DNA from: Bacteroidales bacterium
Lineage (GTDB): Bacteria > Bacteroidota > Bacteroidia > Bacteroidales > JAQXIO01
Length of the DNA: 64,000 nucleotides
Assembly (NCBI GenBank): GCA_029007825.1
Contig: JAQXIO010000029.1
Coordinates: forward strand, 80,481-144,480
Direction: 5' to 3'
In this document: positions 26,384 through 34,729 of the stretch, piece after piece
Layout: every line of letters starts with the position of its first letter
Numbering within the stretch: position 1 is the stretch's first letter
Notes under the pieces: generated by a model
The model's database searches: none
Seen by the model: only the letters and a program-made list of their open reading frames with translations
What the model was told of the DNA's origin: nothing
Position numbers and translations under genes: made by a program

Positions 26384-28303
26384 TTATTTTTGATCGTTAT
26401 TTTTTTTGTCAAATTCTTGTTTTAAATTATATAGTTCTGAGTTTTTATCGGCAATATCATTACGATAATTTTTATAATAACGCAATATACTTAGGAATTT
26501 TGGATTATCTGTCAGATCTTCAATATTTTTAAAATCATTTTTAAAGATAATAGGATAAAGATCTTGTTTCTCTATATCTGTTAATGCATTAATTTCTTGT
26601 CGCCATGCATCTGTATATCCTAAATGTTCAAAGAAAAAACGGAATATGATAAATGTCTCTGGCATGATAAGAAGTTCCATATATTCTTTCTCATTCCGTC
26701 CAAATGCTTTTTCAAAGAAAGAGTGTCCTCTCCCTACTTTACCTTTAGTTGCATTCAGAATAGCCTGAATTGCGCGAATATATTTTCTATTCCAATGTTC
26801 TCCTATAAAATCACGGTCATGACTATGTTCTTCGCGAATAGGATGATATTTCATTGGAAATGAATATATACTAACATCCAATTCCTCACATAAGTCCACA
26901 TTGATTTTTAACCTACGATAAAGGTCTATGGGTTCATCTTTGAAATTGTAAAGCAAGTAATTGGAAAAGTCTTTCATTCCATACTTTACGCTCAACTTTA
27001 ATGCATTTATATATGCACTTTTTGTGTGCATATCATCAAAGGCAATGCGAAGTGGACGTATTGGTATCTGAGATAATAAACGCACGTTTTCTTCATTAAA
27101 TAAACGAGCATCAACACCTTGATTAAAATCAACATGACGAATGCGCCCAAAAGATCGTATCTTACTATTGCGGATATTAAAATAGGAACTAAATAAATAA
27201 TAAGAATCTAATATAGCTTGTCGAGTGCAAGTGTTTTGGTGCAATAACCCATACTGTTCACGTAAAGCATATATTTCAACGCGTACATCATCTTTTAAAG
27301 ATTTTGAATTATTAAGCTCTTCAAGTAAACGGAAACATTTGCGTATATATGCTCGGTCATTAATATGAAGTCGTAAATTTCTAATCGCAATATCATAATG
27401 ATTTGGCTCAAAATATTTTGCTCCTTTTCGAAATCCACAAGACTTAATATCCTCAATGATAGTCGGAAGATACGTCGATGCAAGTACATTGTTATCCATT
27501 AATAAAAGATTTTGCTGCTCTCCAAATAATCGTTTTGTTCGCAAAATCCTATCGTGAAGAGGGAGATAATCATTATATTTTGGCTCTAATATTGGGACAG
27601 CACAAAATGAACAATGACGAATACAACCACGAGTAGAATAACTATAATATGCATTATTATCTGGGTATATGTAATCTATTTCGTCAAGTATGGAATAATC
27701 TAAAGGTAATTCGTCAATAATATATGGATTATCCGAATCTATGTCTCCAGGAGTGCTTAATGTACCACAATGAGGTTTTATGCCTGTAGCTTTTTCTATT
27801 TCTTTCGGTTGAATAGACGCTAATACACCCCCAATCATTAAATTATTAATATCTTTAACTAACGTTTTGGCAAATTCAATAGTTTCTATTGTAATATCCC
27901 AATGAAAAGTAAACAATGTCGTTACTCCTATCCAATCCCATTTTGGATATTTCTTATACTCTCCCTTATGATAAAAATTCTTGTAATATTTTATCCAAGG
28001 ATATATTAAGATGGAATATTCAGACTTGTTAATTTCGATTGCTTCTAAATCGTCATGCTTACGATACTTTATATATTTTGCAATTTTATCTGCTCGAAGT
28101 TTCCAATTTATTTTGCTATCAAGACTATTTAATTTCTCAATGCATTCCTCTGTAATTTGACCTATTACAAACTCTTTGAGATTCCCTTTATAGAAAACAA
28201 CATCATCCCCACGTAACTTAAAATACGTGGCTAGTTTCATTAAACCTATTGGCGGAAATTTATTTTTATAGTTCGGCTCTAAAAGCAGTACTTTACGTTT
28301 CAT
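26384..28303 (-). CDS. Radical SAM protein with B12-binding-like N-terminus
   Basis: A 639-residue protein. The N-terminus KRKVLLLEPNYKNKFPPIGLMKLATYFKLRGDDVVFYKG has the form of the cobalamin-binding-like Rossmann domain seen in many radical SAM enzymes, although the DxHxxG cobalamin-binding motif is not seen. The [4Fe-4S] motif CIRHCSFC gives Cys227, Cys231 and Cys234 (CxxxCxxC), preceded by YYSYSTRG. The barrel continues with LLLMDNNVLAS and VDFNQGVDARLF. A long helical C-terminal part (about 450-639) is unassigned. Its start overlaps the GHKL gene by 4 bases, so it is the last gene of a four-gene operon. The substrate is unknown; nucleic-acid or protein modification are both possible. Confidence 0.85.
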   Translation of the reverse strand: MKRKVLLLEPNYKNKFPPIGLMKLATYFKLRGDDVVFYKGNLKEFVIGQITEECIEKLNSLDSKINWKLRADKIAKYIKYRKHDDLEAIEINKSEYSILIYPWIKYYKNFYHKGEYKKYPKWDWIGVTTLFTFHWDITIETIEFAKTLVKDINNLMIGGVLASIQPKEIEKATGIKPHCGTLSTPGDIDSDNPYIIDELPLDYSILDEIDYIYPDNNAYYSYSTRGCIRHCSFCAVPILEPKYNDYLPLHDRILRTKRLFGEQQNLLLMDNNVLASTYLPTIIEDIKSCGFRKGAKYFEPNHYDIAIRNLRLHINDRAYIRKCFRLLEELNNSKSLKDDVRVEIYALREQYGLLHQNTCTRQAILDSYYLFSSYFNIRNSKIRSFGRIRHVDFNQGVDARLFNEENVRLLSQIPIRPLRIAFDDMHTKSAYINALKLSVKYGMKDFSNYLLYNFKDEPIDLYRRLKINVDLCEELDVSIYSFPMKYHPIREEHSHDRDFIGEHWNRKYIRAIQAILNATKGKVGRGHSFFEKAFGRNEKEYMELLIMPETFIIFRFFFEHLGYTDAWRQEINALTDIEKQDLYPIIFKNDFKNIEDLTDNPKFLSILRYYKNYRNDIADKNSELYNLKQEFDKKNNDQK

Positions 28304-29886
28304 TTAGTAATTTCTTCTTCTATTTTGTTGATAAGAGCTTCACACATAGCCTCATCAGAAATTGAATTTTTAATTGCTGAATATATCTTTCCAATCAATT
28401 TTTTCTCATTTTTAGAATATCGAGAATATACAGATCTATCTGTACGAAATTTTGTTTTTTTAATTGAATCTTTGGAAATTCCCGTTTCCGGACTACCAAT
28501 TGAAACAGAATTAGGCGAAATAAAATGATGTTTTTGTTCAATTTTACTTAATATAATATAAGCGGGAGATTGACCGGACTTAATTTTCTCCAATTTAGAT
28601 TGTAAATTTCGTTCTGCCTTCTCTTGCTTTTTCTTTAACTCCTCATAACTATTGTATAAATCTTCTCGCTCCTTTTTGCTGGTATAACCTGTTTTCTCCT
28701 TTTCTACAATCTTTTGTTCAGTTTCTTTTGCTTTTGATATAGTTCGATAAAATCCATTGATTTGGGAAACATCATAGCACAGATCTTTTAGCTTAAGAAA
28801 AGCTATTTTTATTTTATCTTCAAATTCAATGCATTCAGCACTTTCGCTAAAATAATCCCGACGAGAATTTGGTATCAAACCATTACTGACAGCATGAATT
28901 TCCCCAAAAAAATAAAATGAAAAACGCTGATCATTAGTTTTTGTAAAAAATTTTTTGCAAATTTCTTCATCACCAATTTGAATATTAGATTTGCGAAGTC
29001 GCAATCCTCGTGCGATATTTTTGGATGTCATCTGCCCCTTAAAACTTGATAAAGAATACCATCCCCAATAAATTAACTCCCCTCTTTCATTTGTTTCATA
29101 TAAAAAATCAACATCATATATGTCATCAACTTTCTTCTTTCCCCCTTTATTATCCTCATATATAGCAGCAGTATAAGGCTTATATATTTGGTCATGATTA
29201 ACATAAATATTATACGTGTCAAGAGTAAGTCCATGCTCTTTCATAAACGCCAGAATCTTATTCCTATATATGAACTGCGAGGTTATTTCTACAGGGGCAA
29301 CCATTGATAAATAATCAGAAACATCCTCAACTCGTAATAAATCGTCAAGAGTAACATCAAACAAAGTAACCTTGAAATAATGTTTATCTGCTTGTTCCTT
29401 TATTGTATTCAATTCTGTAACCTGCTTAAGAACATCTTGTGCACTTGAAAACTCTTGTCGATTATTTATTATATCTTTGAGTCGTTCTGCATCCCATGTC
29501 ATAATTGATTTAACCTCTTCATTAACTGCAGATGTTTCAAATATCAATTTAGAACAATAACCTAATCCGCCTAATCTACCAATTCCTCGAAAGCCTTTAT
29601 TCTTACCTCGTTGCTTTGTTGAATTAGCAATATTGCGTAGAATCGGCATTACTTGTCCTGAAGTAATACCAATGGCATTATCCTCTATACTAATTGTCCT
29701 TTCATTTTCATCTATATTAATTAAAATCTCTTCTTCTCCCTTTTTGACTAAGCCTCTTTCGATAGCCTGATCTATCGCATCTGCCGCGTTCTGAACATAT
29801 TCTCTATAAATAAATAGGGGATTTTCATACATCCCAAGAGTTAGAGATTCTATGACATCTTTGCCAATTATAGGGTCTTCGTGCAT
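28300..29886 (-). CDS. GHKL/Hsp90-like ATPase
   Basis: A 528-residue protein with an N-terminal GHKL ATPase fold: N-box Glu29 and Asn33 in EYVQNAADAID, G1 box as EDNAIGI (Asp69, Gly73), and a Gly-rich lid GFRGIGRLGGLGY at 98-110. The middle part resembles the Hsp90/MutL-type transducer (for example ISNGLIPNSRRDYFSES). From about residue 380 to 440 the sequence is a charged coiled coil (KETEQKIVEKEKTGYTSKKE...). Proteins with Hsp90-like ATPase domains occur in several bacterial defence systems, where they act as switches. It lies between herA-like and radical SAM genes, with a 4-base overlap downstream and a 17-base gap upstream. Confidence 0.85.
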   Translation of the reverse strand: MHEDPIIGKDVIESLTLGMYENPLFIYREYVQNAADAIDQAIERGLVKKGEEEILINIDENERTISIEDNAIGITSGQVMPILRNIANSTKQRGKNKGFRGIGRLGGLGYCSKLIFETSAVNEEVKSIMTWDAERLKDIINNRQEFSSAQDVLKQVTELNTIKEQADKHYFKVTLFDVTLDDLLRVEDVSDYLSMVAPVEITSQFIYRNKILAFMKEHGLTLDTYNIYVNHDQIYKPYTAAIYEDNKGGKKKVDDIYDVDFLYETNERGELIYWGWYSLSSFKGQMTSKNIARGLRLRKSNIQIGDEEICKKFFTKTNDQRFSFYFFGEIHAVSNGLIPNSRRDYFSESAECIEFEDKIKIAFLKLKDLCYDVSQINGFYRTISKAKETEQKIVEKEKTGYTSKKEREDLYNSYEELKKKQEKAERNLQSKLEKIKSGQSPAYIILSKIEQKHHFISPNSVSIGSPETGISKDSIKKTKFRTDRSVYSRYSKNEKKLIGKIYSAIKNSISDEAMCEALINKIEEEITK

Positions 29887-29903
29887 ATTTTATTCTATAT
29901 ATA

Positions 29904-31568
29904 TTATTCGTAATATTTGTAAATCGGCTTAGGAAATTTAATATTAAGCATTGATCGAAATACTGGATTTTGAATTATGTACTCACCTTGCTTTAATCGA
30001 GTAAGCATTGTTTTATAAATAGATGGTACAAATCTAAAATCTTCTTTCGTAATTTCGATTGCATTTGTACGACCGAATGCCTGTGTTGCACAATTCCCTT
30101 TTACACGTTTATGTATATCGCTAATAAATTGTTCTACTCCGAATAATACAATTCCCAAAGAACGACCTCGTTCAGTTATGTCTAATAGCTGACGAAGAAT
30201 AGGAGACGACTTAGGCACATCAGTTGAAGCATATTTATTCAGTTCATCAATAAATATAACAACACGTTCGGGGATTGCTTCTGCAGGCCTATCTGATGAA
30301 CCTAATTTGAGATTATATACCGCACGCATAACATCTCCAAATACAAAACCTTGCGATTCCTCGTCAAGTTTAGCAATATCTATTACAAAAACATCATTTT
30401 TTTTAATATTTGCAATACTATCCCGTAGTCTAACGCACTTCCCGTCCAGACCTAAACCATTAGTAAACATTTGACCATTCTTCTGATAACTTTTGTTGAA
30501 TAAACGGAAAAATTTTCGCCAACTCAATACAGAAATCTCTTTTCCGCTACTACTTTTATCACTTGGTGTAGATTGTTCTTTTAAGACTTTTTGAAAATCA
30601 GCCCACGTTTCAACACCATTAAATTTACCGCTACCAGCTATAATATAATTAATAATAGACTCTATGGTTTCATTAGGATCATCTACATTTGCAAAAAGTA
30701 AATCGAGACACTCTTTATCTTCCGTAGTCTCAAACAAATATTTAAACTGAAAAGCTTGCTTTGCATTTAACCGTTCTTCTATACGTTCTAATTTTTCATA
30801 AGTATATGTAGTCTTATCTTTAGAATAAGGATAAAAATACTTAACCTGTTGAAACGGCTTTAAATCCAAGCCCAAATCAGTATAGATTGGTTGAATTTCA
30901 CTAATTTCCTCTTTTCTCCCATTCATTTTATCTATCGAGAGCAAGTCCGTACCCTTCACATTCATCATTATGAAAGCAACAGATTCTTCTTTATTTTTCA
31001 TAGCCATGTCTTGAATAGCTTTCATTAAAAACATGGCATACGACGTTTTCGCAGCTAATCCAGAAATCCCAGATATATTAAGATGCGCTCCTTCCGGTCC
31101 AATTAAATAATGAGAATTAAAATGCACGGGAATAGATAATTTATTATCGCCATCATACATTTCAATATAACCAGCAGGTAATTTATTTTGTACATCATCT
31201 AATCCAAGAGCCTCTTTAATTTCATCCCGAGTAGCAAGATGGACCAATCGGCTCTCTTGAACTGGGGTATAAATATTCTTTGTATTACCGACCACATTAC
31301 ATTTCACATAATTCATCCCGATTCGCTCTGTATATGTTTGTGATTCTATTTGACCAAAATCACTTGATATAAATCCAGCAAGGGCACTCGGAGCATCTGT
31401 TATATGCGAAATCTCTTCAACCACACCATATGTCTTAGATTTTTGAATATGATCAACCACAACAACATCAAACGGTTTCAATTTCACATTTTTATCTGTC
31501 CAGAATGTAAAATATTCAATAGTAGACGGTTGTTTCTCAGTCGCTATTATTTTCCCTATCGTTTCCAT
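29904..31568 (-). CDS. HerA-like DNA-translocating ATPase
   Basis: A 554-residue HerA/FtsK-superfamily ATPase. An N-terminal beta barrel (HAS-like, about residues 1-110: FDVVVVDHIQKSKTYGVVEEI) precedes the RecA-type core. The P-loop is GISGLAAKTS at 167-176, and Walker B is VVIFIDELNKYA at 436-447. A conserved Gln in LGIVLFGVEQ (480) and arginines around 466-469 fit the sensor and finger positions. It has an unusually well-spaced insertion between Walker A and B (about 260 residues). With NurA directly upstream (3-base gap), it probably forms a hexameric translocase-nuclease complex as in archaeal end-resection. Confidence 0.88.
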   Translation of the reverse strand: METIGKIIATEKQPSTIEYFTFWTDKNVKLKPFDVVVVDHIQKSKTYGVVEEISHITDAPSALAGFISSDFGQIESQTYTERIGMNYVKCNVVGNTKNIYTPVQESRLVHLATRDEIKEALGLDDVQNKLPAGYIEMYDGDNKLSIPVHFNSHYLIGPEGAHLNISGISGLAAKTSYAMFLMKAIQDMAMKNKEESVAFIMMNVKGTDLLSIDKMNGRKEEISEIQPIYTDLGLDLKPFQQVKYFYPYSKDKTTYTYEKLERIEERLNAKQAFQFKYLFETTEDKECLDLLFANVDDPNETIESIINYIIAGSGKFNGVETWADFQKVLKEQSTPSDKSSSGKEISVLSWRKFFRLFNKSYQKNGQMFTNGLGLDGKCVRLRDSIANIKKNDVFVIDIAKLDEESQGFVFGDVMRAVYNLKLGSSDRPAEAIPERVVIFIDELNKYASTDVPKSSPILRQLLDITERGRSLGIVLFGVEQFISDIHKRVKGNCATQAFGRTNAIEITKEDFRFVPSIYKTMLTRLKQGEYIIQNPVFRSMLNIKFPKPIYKYYE

Positions 31569-31571
31569 ATA

Positions 31572-32729
31572 TCAGAAAATATTTATAAAATATTCATCAC
31601 TTTTAAATCGACTTTTACAAAATCGTTCTGTCATATACACAGGATAAAGATGATTGGCCCACCGAGCGTCAGATCCATAACATACAGGATTTCGCTCATT
31701 GATTATGTTAGCTGTAATCATATCTATTTCCTCTGTCGATAATCCATATTCATTTTCTTTACCAGTCATAAGCATTTTTTCTAATTTCAAAATTCCAGAA
31801 TATGGTGTATCGGTTTTGCTTGTATCTCGAATGCGGACATACCATATTGCAAAATGAACATCGCCAAATTCCTCACCAGGCTGCCATAGAAATGCAGGCG
31901 TTCGATGGTATAATGGTAATTTTGCTATAGCAGCATTACTTTGACCTTTTTTATCTCGCATTAAGTTGGGGTTAAATGATTTTGAAACTCCAACAACTCG
32001 TCTATAATTATTTCTAATCATTGTCAATTCTTTGTAATCACCGGTTTTTACAGGTTTATACTGTATTGACCCATCTTTAATCAAATAACTACTTTGAGTA
32101 AGCAAATGCTTGGCTGTAAGCCTTGCAACAATCCGCTTCTCACACTCTACCATTTCATCTTGTATTCGTGCAATGCCTTTGTTTTCGAGCGTTTCTTTTC
32201 CTTCTAATTTTGTCAGATAATATAATATCTTCTGAATATTTTCTCCTCGCGCTACTCCTTTCATTTTTGAAACCAGATTTCTAAAAAATACATTATTATC
32301 AACCCCCTCTTGATTGGCTGTCACTGGTAAGCAAAGAACAGAGTATATCTCCTCGTCAACATGGTGAAAGGCCTTAAAATGTATATCTTCCTCCATTTCA
32401 CGTCCACAACAAGCTACAGCAATTTGTCCACTGACAATCGGAAATACCTTATTATTATATTGAATATCGTCGATTTTATACACTTTGCGAGAACCATCCA
32501 GAAAATATTTAAAAATGGGTGGTTGGGTCATTAATTTCAGAGCTAAGCCATGCATATCTCGATAATTAGGATCATGTACATTTTCTGCATATTCATTTAA
32601 GCTGATATAGGATTTCTCCGTTTCGTCATATAATATATGTGGAGTTTGTACACTATCATAACAGTACTTGAAAGATGTAAATACATGTCCTTGTGTTTCT
32701 TCTTCTATAAAACGCAATATTGCACCCAT
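31572..32729 (-). CDS. NurA-domain nuclease
   Basis: A 385-residue protein with the NurA fold signatures: YFLDGSRKVYKIDD (Asp78, first metal ligand), LIKDGSIQY (Asp219), GVSKS (Lys250) and the C-terminal ARWANHLYPVYMTERF. In known NurA proteins these acidic residues bind Mn and the enzyme degrades DNA with HerA. Here it is the first gene of the four-gene operon and about 35% GC like its partners, so the set was probably acquired together. Sequence similarity to archaeal NurA is recognised by motif, not by alignment. Confidence 0.85.
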   Translation of the reverse strand: MGAILRFIEEETQGHVFTSFKYCYDSVQTPHILYDETEKSYISLNEYAENVHDPNYRDMHGLALKLMTQPPIFKYFLDGSRKVYKIDDIQYNNKVFPIVSGQIAVACCGREMEEDIHFKAFHHVDEEIYSVLCLPVTANQEGVDNNVFFRNLVSKMKGVARGENIQKILYYLTKLEGKETLENKGIARIQDEMVECEKRIVARLTAKHLLTQSSYLIKDGSIQYKPVKTGDYKELTMIRNNYRRVVGVSKSFNPNLMRDKKGQSNAAIAKLPLYHRTPAFLWQPGEEFGDVHFAIWYVRIRDTSKTDTPYSGILKLEKMLMTGKENEYGLSTEEIDMITANIINERNPVCYGSDARWANHLYPVYMTERFCKSRFKSDEYFINIF

Positions 32730-33267
32730 AACAGTATTAGATGTTGCTTATTTTAAAAGTGAAATTAAAAAATTGTCATAACATATCCTAAATTGCAAAA
32801 GGAAATATGACTAAAGAGTCTGCAAAATATGTTTTTTACAGTTATCGTAAATATTTTTACATATTTTTCACGTTTATCATTAACAATATTCATATTGAAG
32901 AAACATATAAAAAGATAAAATTTTACAATTTACACATCATATCAAAATACAACATATAATTTGACTTTAATATCAACTAACTCTTTTACCACTTGACTTT
33001 TAATTGAAATAAGGCACCATTTATCTTTTATAAATCATAGAAAACGCATACCAACTTTGTTTTTCTTCGTAATCTTCACTTACATTAACAGATTGTCGTA
33101 TTAGGAAGCGTCCTTATTTCTGGTCACAAAATCTCATTTGAAATATTTGTAATGGTCATTAAACCATACTCCTATATCAATAAAGCTTATATGACATGCA
33201 ACATTACGCTCAAACATTTTAAGAAAACTGAAAAAAATAATTCTAATACCACCAAATCGGTTGTAAT
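32730..33267. other. AT-rich intergenic region upstream of the NurA operon
   Basis: This region presumably holds the promoter of the four-gene operon, but no good TAnnTTTG match was seen on the minus strand. No coding frame is convincing; the plus-strand frame at 33152-33400 is antisense to a hydrophobic micro-ORF and has no family features. Confidence 0.4.
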
Positions 33268-33390
33268 TCAAATGCTATTTTTAACGAGTAAGAAAATAAG
33301 CACAACAACCAAAATTATTCAGGTAAGACTGATTATGAAGCCGATAATAATGAATATGTTTGTTAGACGGTCTTTTAATGATGCTTTCAT
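33268..33390 (-). pseudogene. Hydrophobic micro-ORF, possible (degraded) type I toxin
   Basis: From ATG at 33390 the minus strand encodes MKASLKDRLTNIFIIIGFII followed by SLT and a TGA stop at 33319-33321. If the TGA is read through, the frame continues IILVVVLIFLLVKNSI to a second stop at 33268. The combined 40-residue product (a short basic head and one or two membrane-spanning stretches) has the look of small type I toxins. No strong ribosome-binding site is visible. It may be a broken gene, a 23-residue peptide, or chance. Confidence 0.35.
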
Positions 33391-33421
33391 AAGATCGTGA
33401 TTTACTATTGAAGAATAAAAA

Positions 33422-33481
33422 GGGCAGCGGTGAGGTGTTATTTATCAAAATAATAGATATCATCTAAAACTACCGCTGCCC
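33422..33481 (-). terminator. Stem-loop 1 of a minus-strand series
   Basis: GGGCAGCGGT and ACCGCTGCCC form a perfect 10-bp stem with a 40-base loop; on the minus strand it is followed by TTTTTATT. Terminator-like. Confidence 0.6.
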
Positions 33482-33562
33482 CCGAGGTTTGCCAGAGCCC
33501 CAGAATCCGGATAGGTACATCCGGCGATTTCTTCGATTTTTTGTTTCCTGCGTTAAAAGAGG

Positions 33563-33666
33563 AAAGCGGGAGACTTTGCATGTAACCTAAATACAGCAAT
33601 CAACAGATTTTTCAATCGGGTCTCCTTGCAGTGTATGCGCCCTATTCCATTTAAAGTTCCCGCTTT
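33563..33666 (-). terminator. Stem-loop 2 of a minus-strand series
   Basis: AAAGCGGGA at the left pairs with TCCCGCTTT at the right over about 86 bases, with an inner GGAGAC/GTCTCC pairing. On the minus strand CCTCTTTTAA follows. This may be the 3' hairpin of another small RNA. Confidence 0.5.
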
Positions 33667-33714
33667 CTTTTGGTTTTGCTTTTAGTCGAATGTCGGCTTC
33701 TTTATATCTTTAAA

Positions 33715-33775
33715 AGAAGGCAGCAGCCAGGCGGGGTTAATCTGGTATGCCTACGACCCTGAACTGCCGCCTTCT
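33715..33775 (-). terminator. Stem-loop 3 of a minus-strand series
   Basis: AGAAGGCAGCAG pairs with CTGCCGCCTTCT (one mismatch); on the minus strand it ends in TTCTTTTA. Terminator-like. Confidence 0.55.
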
Positions 33776-33805
33776 AACCTAAATCTAATAACTATTATGA
33801 AAAAA

Positions 33806-33836
33806 CGGAAGCCGAACTATCCCAGTCCAGCTTCCG
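33806..33836 (-). terminator. Intrinsic terminator, stem-loop 4 of a minus-strand series
   Basis: CGGAAGC pairs with GCTTCCG over a 17-base loop and is followed on the minus strand by six T. This is the clearest terminator of the series and lies just downstream of the first small RNA gene. Confidence 0.7.
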
Positions 33837-33851
33837 CTTGAGTCATTTATT

Positions 33852-34128
33852 GAAAATAAAGAGGGGCGCGGTTACCGACTGAACTTACTGCATGAGAGGT
33901 CTGCTAAACACCCTGTTGTCAGTAAGAAGTCAGTCCTACGCCCCCTTTATTCTTATCTATACTATATGTAGCAGTACTCCACTAATAGAATATAGTATAA
34001 AAGCATAAAGGGTTTGCAGAACCTTTCTTTCTTTCAAGACAACGATGTATCTTTCGATACTTAATTAGCAGATTTCTCATGCTTGAAAAAAATAAACGTT
34101 TGCGAACAGAAATCTTAATAAATTCCTA
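33852..34128 (-). ncRNA. Predicted small RNA, copy 1 of a tandem pair
   Basis: Read on the minus strand. A TATATTTG box at 34134-34141 suggests a start near 34128. The RNA would contain, in order: a 5' arm (34082-34065, GCATGAGAAATCTGCTAA), a tight hairpin GTATC-TTTC-GATAC, a GTTGTC segment, a hairpin AAGGTT...AACCCTT, a stem TATACTATAT...ATATAGTATA, and a large terminal hairpin (33858-33948) with stems AAAGGGGGCG/CGCCCCTCTTT and ACTGAC/GTCAGT-like inner pairing, ending in a T-rich run. The terminal loop holds ACAAC and TTAGCAGACCTCTCATGC, complementary to the 5' arm except for two positions. No coding frame is shared with copy 2, which supports a structured RNA rather than a peptide gene. 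Confidence 0.65.
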
Positions 34129-34133
34129 TTATG

Positions 34134-34141
34134 CAAATATA
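34134..34141 (-). promoter_or_regulatory. -7 box of small RNA copy 1
   Basis: TATATTTG on the minus strand, 52 bases upstream of the conserved 5' arm. The same box stands 53 bases upstream of the arm in copy 2. Confidence 0.55.
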
Positions 34142-34260
34142 CTATTAACTAATCATACCTATATTCAACATTTCGATCCATAATGTAATTTATTTAAGGG
34201 TATTAAAATCTTATCGTTTTACTTACTCAAAAGTTTAACCTAATTTTCACCGCTATCTAC

Positions 34261-34521
34261 AAAAAGAAAATAGGGGACGCGGTACTGACTAACTCAACGC
34301 ATGAGAGGTCTGCTAAACACCCTGTTGTCGCTAAGAAGTCAGCCCTACGCCCCCTTTATCGAATACATATTCCCCGTAGAGAACTAAGTATATATGTAAA
34401 GGATTTGCGGAACCTTCCTTTCTTTTAAGACAACGACGTATCTTTCGATACTTAATTAGCAGATTTACTCATGCTTAAAAGAAATTAATGCTGCAAAGAG
34501 GAAACTCATTTCAGAATTTCC
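34261..34521 (-). ncRNA. Predicted small RNA, copy 2 of a tandem pair
   Basis: Paralogue of the RNA at 33852-34128, with the same order of elements. The 5' arm is 34474-34456 (with one inserted base), the GTATC-TTTC-GATAC hairpin is identical, AAGGATTTGC...AACCTT corresponds to the next hairpin, and the terminal hairpin is 34272-34356 with GCATGAGAGGTCTGCTAA (plus strand) at 34299-34316 in its loop. T-rich sequence follows on the minus strand (34271-34261). The inner stem is less well paired than in copy 1. The inserted base shifts any short frame that could be read in copy 1. Confidence 0.62.
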
Positions 34522-34526
34522 CTGCG

Positions 34527-34534
34527 CAAATATA
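34527..34534 (-). promoter_or_regulatory. -7 box of small RNA copy 2
   Basis: TATATTTG on the minus strand; a TTGAT sequence 18 bases further upstream (34555-34551) could be the -33 element. Confidence 0.55.
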
Positions 34535-34729
34535 CGATATGTCGCTATATATCAATACTCTAATACCGTCAATGCGGTCATATTTATATTTATTTAACAA
34601 TGAGACCTTGTGAAACGCCAAAGGTTTAATCCCCGACACGATTATTCTATATCGATTCAATATTCAATAACGAAATACAGAAACAACTATTAAATAGGAA
34701 TGGAAAATCCCGATAAGCTAGCTCTCATA

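Noticed and set aside
33152..33400. 82-codon plus-strand open frame
   Set aside because: Composition is that of AT-rich noncoding DNA, and it is antisense to the hydrophobic micro-ORF.
33715..33780. Integron attC-like stem-loop
   Set aside because: The stem resembles attC in size, but the required GTTRRRY/RYYYAAC ends do not match and no integron integrase is present.
33890..34082. Invertible promoter flanked by inverted repeats GCATGAGA..TCTGCTAA
   Set aside because: The arms differ at two positions, in copy 2 by an extra base, and lie in equivalent places of two repeated RNA units, so RNA pairing explains them better than DNA inversion. No adjacent invertase gene.
33852..34521. Retron msr-msd or group II intron RNA
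   Set aside because: No reverse transcriptase gene is nearby and the conserved intron domains are absent.
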